Shown here piece by piece: positions 35,664 through 42,531 of a stretch of 64,000 nt of DNA. Origin of the DNA: JAPPHA01 sp965220985 (lineage in GTDB: Bacteria > Pseudomonadota > Alphaproteobacteria > Rhodobacterales > Rhodobacteraceae); the NCBI GenBank assembly GCA_965220985.1, contig OZ244854.1:3162001-3226000 (forward strand). Reading direction: 5' to 3'. Below the pieces are notes generated by a model. That model was not told the DNA's origin. It did no database searches and worked only from the letters and a program-made list of their open reading frames with translations. A program made the translations under genes and the position numbers. How positions within the stretch are numbered: the stretch's first letter is position 1; every line of letters starts with the position of its first letter.

Positions 35664-36358
35664 CGGGTCACCTGATACTTGTTTCCCATGTGGACGATCG
35701 CGTGCGTGAGCGCGTTGACGAACAGCGCGATCAGGATGAGGATGATGCCAAGCGCGAGCGCGAGTTCCAAGTTGCCTTTTGATGTTTCGAGCGCAATCGT
35801 CGTGGTCATGATCCGGGTAACGCCATTGATGTTGCCGCCGACGATGATGACAGCCCCGACTTCTGCAATGGCCCGACCGAAACCGGCAAGAACGGCGGTC
35901 GCGATTGCGAACCGAGCATCCCATGCCAATGTGACGACGCGCAGAACCGGTCCGGCATCGACCGCGCGGATGAGGAAGCGGTATTCCCGTTCGAGGGGCA
36001 GGATCGCTTCGCGGGTCAGCGCGAGGACAATCGGAAAGATCAGGATTGTCTGCACGATGATCATTGCGCCCGGCGTGAACAAGAGCCCCAACGAACCCAA
36101 CGGACCTGATCGAGACAGCAGCAAATAGACCATCAATCCCGCGACCACGGGCGGCAGGGCCATGAGGGACGTTGCGGACACGACAACGATCCGTCGCCCT
36201 GGAAAACTCCAGATCGCGATCGCGGCACCTGCCGGTATCGCCAGCAGGGACGCGATGACCGTCGCCGTCAGGCTGACCCTGAGGGACAGCGCAACAATGG
36301 CAAGCAGGTCTGCATCGGCCTCCGATATCAGCCGCCATGCTTCCGAAAATGTCTGCAA
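35660..36358 (-). CDS. tupB: tungstate ABC transporter permease TupB
   Basis: 232 residues with six hydrophobic helices. The TupB/WtpB-type EAA region reads LIRAVDAGPVLRVVTLAWDARFAI, and GRAIAEVGAVIIVGGNING is a strong family signature. It is the first gene of the tup operon. No clear tungstate or ModE operator is visible by eye in the upstream 180 bases. Confidence 0.93.
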   Translation of the reverse strand: MQTFSEAWRLISEADADLLAIVALSLRVSLTATVIASLLAIPAGAAIAIWSFPGRRIVVVSATSLMALPPVVAGLMVYLLLSRSGPLGSLGLLFTPGAMIIVQTILIFPIVLALTREAILPLEREYRFLIRAVDAGPVLRVVTLAWDARFAIATAVLAGFGRAIAEVGAVIIVGGNINGVTRIMTTTIALETSKGNLELALALGIILILIALFVNALTHAIVHMGNKYQVTR

Positions 36359-36465
36359 GGTTTGTGCTCACGAGTTGAAAGGTCGGGAAAGCGACGTCGG
36401 CAAACTACACGGGAGACCGTGGAAAACAAGCGATCAGCGGGCACAATTTTTTGCACAGCACGGCG

Positions 36466-36491
36466 TTGACTTTACGCTTTGCCCGTATAAA
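36466..36491 (+). promoter_or_regulatory. possible promoter of rpmG
   Basis: TTGACT (36466-36471) and TATAAA (36486-36491) are each close to consensus, but the spacer is only 14 bases, so the actual pairing may be shifted. They stand about 50 to 75 bases before the ribosomal protein start codon. Confidence 0.35.
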
Positions 36492-36542
36492 ACGCCGTCC
36501 AGCCTGAAGCTGCGAATGCAGCACGGAGACGGAGACACAGCC

Positions 36543-36710
36543 ATGGCCAAGGCCACCACCATCAAGATTCGCCTGAACTCGACGGCTGGAACGGGGCATT
36601 TCTATGTCACGAGGAAGAACTCCCGGACCATGACCGAAAAGATGAAGGTCAGGAAGTACGATCCTGTTGCACGCAAGCACGTCGAGTATCGCGAAGGGAA
36701 GATCAAGTAA
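36543..36710 (+). CDS. rpmG: 50S ribosomal protein L33
   Basis: 55 residues: MAKATTIKIRLNSTAGTGHFY, then TRKNSRTMTEKMKVRKYDP and a C-terminal HVEYREGKIK. There are no Cys pairs, so this is the zinc-independent form of L33. The start at 36543 fits the conserved N-terminus; the 127-codon upstream extension is chance. Purine-rich GGAGACGGAGA lies upstream as a weak ribosome-binding site. Confidence 0.97.
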   Translation: MAKATTIKIRLNSTAGTGHFYVTRKNSRTMTEKMKVRKYDPVARKHVEYREGKIK

Positions 36711-37043
36711 TTGGCCGTGTGCCGCGCCTGACAGACAACAATCCGCATTCACTGCCGAACTCTCGGACATTTTGAATTTAAAATCGGGCAGGTGTCATCG
36801 TCCTGCCGTTGGTGGTCATTGAACAAAAGACCCCATCTGCCGAATATGGCGCACATAGCGCAACACTCTCTCGAACATTTGGCAAAGTAATGGTTGCCCT
36901 CGTTGGCAGCAAGTGACTTGCGGCGGCATACCCGCGCAGGACGTCCTGATTCCAGTTCGGCCTTGACTGTCACTCCTCGTGCAGCAACTCGAGTGCCACC
37001 GAGTTTTCCAATTCTTGAGCAGTCGATGATCGACAAAAGAAGA
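36711..37043. other. 333-bp stretch between rpmG and the insertion sequence
   Basis: No supportable gene. A hairpin pairs GGCAGG (36787-36792) with CCTGCC (36802-36807) but has no T-tract after it, so it is not a clear terminator. The last eight bases (37036-37043, AAAGAAGA) form the left target duplication of the insertion sequence. Confidence 0.5.
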
Positions 37044-37070
37044 GGGGATTACACAGATAGCTTGACATAG
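37044..37070 (+). repeat. left terminal inverted repeat of the IS1595-family element
   Basis: Begins GGGGATTACACAGATAG and pairs with the right repeat with two mismatches (positions 5 and 17). It is distal to the transposase gene. Confidence 0.9.
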
Positions 37071-37202
37071 GTAGCCGGTATTGCGTGAACAATACATGTA
37101 TATTAGGCTTTCGTGCCGCGTTTGCGATGGACGCCGGCACGGAATTCGACAAGAAACTCTTTGCGAAATGGTTCGAGTTCAGCGGATCTGCAGGAGGACG
37201 CA

Positions 37203-37397
37203 ATGAAACCAATGCTTGACCCCGCCCGCGATCTTGCGGGAGCGACGCCTCGGACATTGGCGAAGGCACTGTTGCGCAACCGCAATCTACAACCCGGAAC
37301 CCGAAGAAAGACCGTTGTCCGCGACGAGGTTCCGGTAGAGAAGCCGCCGACCGACAAGTCGGGCAGCAGTGTCCCGCATTTGCACAAGGGTTCCTGA
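37203..37397 (+). CDS. 64-residue ORF inside the insertion sequence, antisense to the transposase end
   Basis: An ATG with a strong GGAGG five bases upstream opens a 64-codon frame (MKPMLDPARDLAGATPRTLAKALL, then a Lys/Pro/Ser-rich tail). It overlaps the last 111 bases of the transposase gene on the other strand. I do not recognise the product. It could be a passenger or regulatory peptide of the element, or chance coding in the IS tail. Confidence 0.4.
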   Translation: MKPMLDPARDLAGATPRTLAKALLRNRNLQPGTRRKTVVRDEVPVEKPPTDKSGSSVPHLHKGS

Positions 37398-38264
37398 GTC
37401 GCGAATGTTGTGCTTGCCCGCGAACTCATGGACGTACCGCTGCAGATGCTTCGGGCTGATCTTGTGAAAGGTGCCCTTGTGCGCCCGCTTGAACATGGAC
37501 CAGAAGGACTCGATCCCGTTCGTGTGCGCCATGCCGTCGACAAATTCGCTGACGCTGTGGTTGACCGCCTCGTGATCGAACTCCGGCATGCCTTGGTAGG
37601 CCTTGGCTTCATCGGTGTAGAGCGTCGCGCCCGGTTCGACATGCTCGCGAACAAAGCCCTTGAGCGTCTCGCCATCGGTGGTTTTGACAACTTCTGCCCG
37701 GACTTCGTTTGTGTTCCGATCCTTGATGCCGACAACCGCCGACTTGCCGACCGCGCCGCGGCCCGTGAGGCCCTCGCGTTTGGCCAAGGGCATGTTCTTG
37801 CGCTTCCCGCCGATGTACGTTTCGTCAACCTCGACCGGGCCGTCGAACTGGCCGCCGTTGTCATCCGCCCATGCCTGGCGAATGCGATGCAGCATGAACC
37901 AGGCTGTCGCTTGGGTGACGCCGAGGTCCCGGTGCAGCTTCATCGACGAAACCGACTTGAGCGACGTCAGGCACAGGTAGATGGCGATCGCCCACTTTCG
38001 CATCGGAAGGCGGGAATTCTGCATCGGCGTTCCGGTTCGAACGCTGAAGTACTTCCGACAGTCCGAGCACCAGTAGGGCATGGGCTTCGCGTTCGGAACC
38101 TTGCGCGTTCGAAAACCTCCGCAATGGCCGCAGTGGCGGCGTCCGTTCGCCCAGACTGCATCCTCGAACCAGGCGACAGCGGCCGCGTCGTCCGGGAACA
38201 TGTCCATGAGCTGAACCAGCGTCACGCCTTCACGATGGGCCTTGCCCGGACCGGTCTTCGACAT
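37287..38264 (-). CDS. IS1595-family transposase
   Basis: 325 residues. An N-terminal zinc-ribbon (RHCGHCGGF...YWCSDCRKYF) binds DNA. The ISXO2-like DDE/DDN core follows: VEVDETYIGGK (first Asp), GATLYTDEAKAY (second Asp) and HTNGIESFWSMFKR (Asn/Glu), consistent with the family's DDNK-type catalytic set. GGAGAGGCGAA precedes the ATG at 38264. The frame is uninterrupted, so the element is probably still mobile. Confidence 0.93.
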   Translation of the reverse strand: MSKTGPGKAHREGVTLVQLMDMFPDDAAAVAWFEDAVWANGRRHCGHCGGFRTRKVPNAKPMPYWCSDCRKYFSVRTGTPMQNSRLPMRKWAIAIYLCLTSLKSVSSMKLHRDLGVTQATAWFMLHRIRQAWADDNGGQFDGPVEVDETYIGGKRKNMPLAKREGLTGRGAVGKSAVVGIKDRNTNEVRAEVVKTTDGETLKGFVREHVEPGATLYTDEAKAYQGMPEFDHEAVNHSVSEFVDGMAHTNGIESFWSMFKRAHKGTFHKISPKHLQRYVHEFAGKHNIRDSGTLVQMRDTAARLVGRRLLYRNLVADNGLSSGSGL

Positions 38265-38310
38265 TTCGCCTCTCCTTGCCTATCGCATTGAATCATAAGC
38301 AATTAAGGTG

Positions 38311-38337
38311 CTATGTCAAGTTATCTGTGTAAGCCCC
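38311..38337 (-). repeat. right terminal inverted repeat of the IS1595-family element
   Basis: Read on the minus strand it begins GGGGCTTACACAGATAA. It stands 46 bases upstream of the transposase start and may contribute to its promoter. Confidence 0.9.
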
Positions 38338-38370
38338 AAAGAAAAGGCCGGGAACTTTCGACCCCGGCCT
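38338..38370 (-). terminator. rho-independent terminator of yccA, carrying the IS target site
   Basis: Arms 38363-38370 and 38345-38352 pair perfectly (AGGCCGGG/CCCGGCCT) around a ten-base loop. On the minus strand the stem is followed by TTTTCTTT (38345-38338), which is exactly the right-hand target duplication of the insertion sequence. Confidence 0.85.
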
Positions 38371-38426
38371 CTGATTTTTGACAACGTGCCGCACCCAATT
38401 CCGCGAGCACGGTACGGGTGTGTGGC

Positions 38427-39194
38427 TTATTCGCGTTGCCCAAGGAGTTGGAGCAAGAACACGAACATGTTGATGAAATTGATGTACAGGTTCAACGCCC
38501 CCATGATTGCCGACTTTTGAAGCCACTCCGTGTTCCCTGCGCCAGCCATCTGCAGGTAGGTGTTCTTGATTTTTTGCGTGTCGTATGCGGTGAACGCTGA
38601 AAAGATCAGCAGTCCAATCACCGATATCGCGAAGTCAAGCGCTGCTGATCCGATGAACCAATTGATCACCATTGCAGCAATCAATCCGATGACACCCATG
38701 AACAGGAAGCTTCCCCATCCCGAGATGTCCTTCTTGGTCGTGTAGCCCCACAAGCTGAGACTGGCGAATGCAATTGCCGTGACAAAGAAGGTTTGGGCAA
38801 TCGAGACGGCCGTGTACACCACGAAGATAGTCGACAGTGAAAGTCCCACGAGCCCTGCAAACACCCAGAACACGGTCTGTGCAGTTGACCATGACATTCG
38901 GCCAATTCTCGCGCTCAACAGGAACACGACGGCAAACGGAGAAAACACGACAACCCACATGAAAGCAGAGAAGAACATGAATTCCAGAAGCGCCACAGGC
39001 ATGATCAACGTCGATTGACCGCTCAGTGCCCGCGATAGATCGTTCCCGACCACATAGGACACCATGCCCGTGATGATCATTGCGATGGACATCAGCGCAT
39101 AGACTTTGTTCATATGCGCCCGAAGACCTTCGTCGATGAAAGCTGTGCGGACAACGCCAGCGCCAGCACGACGAACTGCCTGATTCTCAACCAT
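38427..39194 (-). CDS. Bax inhibitor-1/YccA family membrane protein
   Basis: 255 residues with seven hydrophobic helices. N-terminal RTAFIDEGLRAHMNKVYALM, then GYTTKKDISGWGSFLFMGVIG and the C-terminal SAFTAYDTQKIKN with LNLYINFINMFVFLLQLLG are the BI-1 signatures. Members are pH-sensitive calcium-leak channels or, for YccA, FtsH modulators in the inner membrane. ATG 39194 has GAGGAG seven bases upstream. The terminator downstream abuts the insertion sequence. Confidence 0.93.
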   Translation of the reverse strand: MVENQAVRRAGAGVVRTAFIDEGLRAHMNKVYALMSIAMIITGMVSYVVGNDLSRALSGQSTLIMPVALLEFMFFSAFMWVVVFSPFAVVFLLSARIGRMSWSTAQTVFWVFAGLVGLSLSTIFVVYTAVSIAQTFFVTAIAFASLSLWGYTTKKDISGWGSFLFMGVIGLIAAMVINWFIGSAALDFAISVIGLLIFSAFTAYDTQKIKNTYLQMAGAGNTEWLQKSAIMGALNLYINFINMFVFLLQLLGQRE

Positions 39195-39438
39195 TCTGAA
39201 TCTCCTCAAAGGTTTCTGATCATTGCCGATATGACGGCGTCTGCTCTGTCAACTGATATGGACGAAAACGGGTCAGCATTCAAGATGCGTCGTTGGAAAT
39301 CCGGTCTTGCTGCCGCAGTGCGGCAAGAGCCTCCGTGTTCGCTCTGCCGACGCGCCGGTCTGGGGTACGTTCGGTTGCCTTCGATAAGGTCGCATGTCCC
39401 AACCCTATGGTCGATTCAATCAGGATCCAGGGATATCC

Positions 39439-40398
39439 TCAGACATCGATCACGATCTTGCCGGTCGATTTGCGAGACTTGAGCAGCGCGAGTGCATCAT
39501 TCGCATTCTCAAGACCAAAGCGATGGCTCACGAGGGGGTTGATTTGGCCCGCCTCGTACCATGCTACCAGCTTGTCGAGGCTCTCCGCAATTCTTGAAGG
39601 CCACAGTCGCGCTCGGGCTCCCCAGTAGACCCCGATCACGGAGAGATTCTTGACGAGCAGAATGTTCGCAGGAATCTGCGGAATCTTGCCGCAGGCAAAT
39701 CCGATCGGCACAAGGCGACCGCCTGGATTGCACGCTCTCAAGGCCGCCATGGTCATGTCACCGCCGATCGGGTCAATGACCACGTCAGCGCCGCCCAGCG
39801 CCTTGACGGCCTCCCGCAAGTCCGTCGTTTCGGATTCGAGGACATGATCGGCACCGGCCTTGCGGACATCTTCGAGCCGGTCGCGGCCTCGGGCCGATCC
39901 GATCACCTCGGCACCCATCGCCTTGCCGATCTCGACCGATGAAATCCCCACGCCGCCCGCAGCGCCGAGAACGAGGAGTCGCTCTCCGGGCTGCAGCCGG
40001 GCGCCGTGATCGAGCGCAACATGACTCGTTCCGTAAGTGATCGGAAACGCAGCGGCCACGTGGCTGGGCATGCTGTCAGAGATCGGAATGCAAGCCGTTG
40101 ACGGGATCGTGAGGTATTCGGCCATGCCTCCGTAACCGCAGTACGCCGCGACTCTCTTTCCGATCAGGTCGCCGTCGGCGTTCTCGCCTGCGGCTTCGAT
40201 CGTTCCGCAGATTTCCATTCCCGGCGAAAACGGCAGTTCCGGGCGCTCCTGGTATCTCCCGCTTTGCAACAGAAGGTCGGCAAAGTTGATGCCGCATGCG
40301 TGAACACGAACCAGCAGTTCGCCAGTTGCAGGCTCGGGAACCGGTCGCTCGACCGGGATCAGTGGCTCACCATGTTCGCCCACGACCATTGCACGCAT
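39439..40398 (-). CDS. NADPH:quinone oxidoreductase, zinc-free MDR family
   Basis: 319 residues. The N-terminal GroES-like domain (HACGINFADLLLQSGRYQ, FSPGMEICGTIEA) and the Rossmann motif VLGAAGGVGISSVEIGKA are typical of quinone oxidoreductase (Qor) and related enoyl reductases; no zinc ligands are visible. Start at 40398, preceded by AGGAC. The neighbouring HisN-like gene is divergent. Confidence 0.9.
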   Translation of the reverse strand: MRAMVVGEHGEPLIPVERPVPEPATGELLVRVHACGINFADLLLQSGRYQERPELPFSPGMEICGTIEAAGENADGDLIGKRVAAYCGYGGMAEYLTIPSTACIPISDSMPSHVAAAFPITYGTSHVALDHGARLQPGERLLVLGAAGGVGISSVEIGKAMGAEVIGSARGRDRLEDVRKAGADHVLESETTDLREAVKALGGADVVIDPIGGDMTMAALRACNPGGRLVPIGFACGKIPQIPANILLVKNLSVIGVYWGARARLWPSRIAESLDKLVAWYEAGQINPLVSHRFGLENANDALALLKSRKSTGKIVIDV

Positions 40399-40671
40399 TT
40401 TGAAATGTCCTCGTTGTCTGTTTCGTGGCGGCACTCATGCCGATCATGAGCCAGTCTGCAAGTCGATTTCTGATCGCCAGACATGCAGGCCTATGATTCG
40501 TTGGCGTGTTAGACTTGTGGAGGTCGACCCGCCTGCTGGCGGATTCAAAGGAAAACTCCGGGATTGCACGCAGGTTGCTGACTCAATACGACAAGGCGGC
40601 AATTCATCCCCGTCGCGATGAAGCTCATCCATTGTCGACGAGGAACGCATGCAGTCGGCGACAGGGCGAAC

Positions 40672-41487
40672 ATGGCAGAAGCATTTGAACCTCTTGTTCG
40701 CTCGGAACTGTCGGACGTCGCTCACGACATTGCCGATGCCGCCGGGAAGATCGCGCTGAAGTACTTTCGCACCCAGGATTTCGGACTGGCGAACAAGGTC
40801 GATCAAGGATTCGATCCGGTCACCCATGCCGATCGCGAAATCGAGGCCTGCATCCGTTCAATGCTCGCTGAACGCAGGCCAAATGATGGCATTCTGGGTG
40901 AGGAATTCCCATCGACGCGCGGTGGTTCGGGCCTGACATGGGTGATCGATCCAATCGACGGCACGCGGAGCTACATATCGGGAACACCAGTTTGGGGGAC
41001 TCTCATCGCCGTCAACGACGGGCAATCGGTTGTCCTCGGCATGATCGACCAACCGTATACCGGAGAACGTTTTTTTGGCGAGGCAGGGTCGTCGTGGCTG
41101 CTTCGCAACGGTAGAAATGTCCGGCAACGCACGCGCCCGTGTTCGAAAATCGAAGACGCCGTCCTTTTCACGACGTTTCCTGAAATCGGGACGCCTGAGG
41201 AACGCGCCGCCTTCACGACGGTCAGCGAATGCGTGCGACTCACCCGTTACGGAATGGACTGTTATGCCTACGCCCTGCTTGCCGGAGGCTACATCGACCT
41301 CGTGATCGAGGCCGGCCTCGAAGCCTACGACATTCAGGGCCCGATCGGCGTGATCGAGGCCGCCGGCGGCAAGATCACCGACTGGAGCGGCGGTTCCGCC
41401 ATGAACGGTGGCCAGGTTCTTGCGGCCGGTGACCCCCGACTTCATGATCAGGTGCTGGAGCGCTTGCAGTCCTCCCAAGCGTCGTGA
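40672..41487 (+). CDS. hisN: inositol-monophosphatase-family phosphatase, HisN type
   Basis: 271 residues. Metal motifs are GEEFPSTRGG, the conserved DPIDGTRSYISG and the late YDIQGPIGVIEAAGG, the form found in histidinol-phosphatases of the IMPase fold (WDxAAG replaced by YDIQ). It would dephosphorylate L-histidinol phosphate in histidine synthesis. AGGG precedes the ATG at 40672; the 18 codons upstream are not conserved. No other histidine genes adjoin it. Confidence 0.85.
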   Translation: MAEAFEPLVRSELSDVAHDIADAAGKIALKYFRTQDFGLANKVDQGFDPVTHADREIEACIRSMLAERRPNDGILGEEFPSTRGGSGLTWVIDPIDGTRSYISGTPVWGTLIAVNDGQSVVLGMIDQPYTGERFFGEAGSSWLLRNGRNVRQRTRPCSKIEDAVLFTTFPEIGTPEERAAFTTVSECVRLTRYGMDCYAYALLAGGYIDLVIEAGLEAYDIQGPIGVIEAAGGKITDWSGGSAMNGGQVLAAGDPRLHDQVLERLQSSQAS

Positions 41488-41515
41488 CTGGAGCCGCATG
41501 ACAACCAAAGTGCGA

Positions 41516-41836
41516 TCAACTTGTTCGCAAGACGTTTCCGAGTCGTGCAATCGCTCCCATATCGCCTTTGACCTGCAATCGACCCGACAAATATGCGGTC
41601 ATCGGGTCGAGGTGACCGTCAAGAACCGCCGAGAACGTGGCCTGATCGGTCGTGACGAGGCACTCGTGGCCTGCAGGCTGCGAGTTCTGCCCTGGTTGCG
41701 AGGCTGCCCGCGCTCCGCTCGAATCAACGATGATCTCGCCGGCATCTTCGATCCGGATTCGAATGTTCCCATCGAATGACCGTTCTGACAGCTTCGCGTT
41801 GACGTAATCCGTCGCTTTCGTGATCAATGGGCTCAT
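41516..41836 (-). CDS. SCP2 sterol-carrier-domain protein
   Basis: 106 residues ending DPMTAYLSGRLQVKGDMGAIARLGNVL, the hallmark of SCP2-like lipid-binding domains. In alphaproteobacteria such small proteins are often of unknown lipid partner. The start at 41836 is preceded by AGGA; the longer frame adds 19 non-conserved residues. Convergent with hisN. Confidence 0.85.
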   Translation of the reverse strand: MSPLITKATDYVNAKLSERSFDGNIRIRIEDAGEIIVDSSGARAASQPGQNSQPAGHECLVTTDQATFSAVLDGHLDPMTAYLSGRLQVKGDMGAIARLGNVLRTS

Positions 41837-41910
41837 GGGCCAGTTCCTGAAAGACAGTTGAAGAAAGGAAACAGGTCGCGCGAGCACCCGCAAGCTGGTA
41901 TATTCAACTG

Positions 41911-42507
41911 ATGGTTGTTGCTCTTGTCAATTTCGTAAAGGCGTGCCGTGCTCTGCATGTTGTCTGCATGATGCTCGTTGTCGTGCTGGTCAGCAACGCC
42001 GATCGGCCCGCTCTTGCCGAAGACGATCCCGACAACCGACTGGATTTCCTGTTCGAGCGTCTGGCTGATCCGGAGCTCGAAGATTGGGAGGCTGTCGAGC
42101 AGGAAGTTTGGCAGCTATGGTCCCAGTCAGGTTCGCGGTCGATCGATTTCTTGCTCGAGTTGGGCACGCAGTCAATGGCGCAGGGAGATCTCGGCACGGC
42201 AATCGAACGATTCAACGTCGTGATCGAGAACGCGCCCGAATTTGCGGAAGGGTGGAACAAGCGCGCAACGGCGTATTTTCTCATGCAGCGCTTTTCGCTT
42301 TCCGTTGCCGACATCGAGACGACCCTGAGCCTGGAGCCGCGGCACTTTGGTGCCATGTCCGGCCTCGGCATGATTCTCGATCTGCACGGGCGTTACGAGG
42401 ACGCTCTGAAGGTCTACGAGCATCTCGTGACCATACATCCACATCGACAGGACGTTCATGACGCGATCGAACGGCTGAAGATCGAGATCCAGGGTTTCGA
42501 GATCTGA
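41911..42507 (+). CDS. exported TPR-repeat protein
   Basis: 198 residues. A signal peptide (hydrophobic 15-30, ending ALA) is followed by tetratricopeptide repeats: AQGDLGTAIERFNVVIENAPEFAEGWNKRATAYF, the next pair around SLSVADIETTLSLEP, and HGRYEDALKVYEHL. Such proteins are periplasmic scaffolds. It ends 24 bases before the helicase gene and may be co-transcribed with it. Confidence 0.82.
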   Translation: MVVALVNFVKACRALHVVCMMLVVVLVSNADRPALAEDDPDNRLDFLFERLADPELEDWEAVEQEVWQLWSQSGSRSIDFLLELGTQSMAQGDLGTAIERFNVVIENAPEFAEGWNKRATAYFLMQRFSLSVADIETTLSLEPRHFGAMSGLGMILDLHGRYEDALKVYEHLVTIHPHRQDVHDAIERLKIEIQGFEI

Positions 42508-42531
42508 CGGTGATCGGCTAAACGCAAGACA

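Larger units (their letters stand above)
37044..38337 (-). mobile_element. complete IS1595-family insertion sequence
   Basis: A 1294-bp element. Terminal inverted repeats of 27 bases lie at 37044-37070 and 38311-38337, with 25 of 27 identical (core ACACAGAT, CTTGACATAG). The flanking octamers are AAAGAAGA on the left and AAAGAAAA on the right, seven of eight matching the 8-bp duplication expected for IS1595. One transposase gene is intact. The element inserted at the T-tract of the yccA terminator. Confidence 0.93.

Noticed and set aside
36787..36807. Hairpin downstream of rpmG
   Set aside because: Six-base stem without a T-tract; not sufficient for a terminator call.
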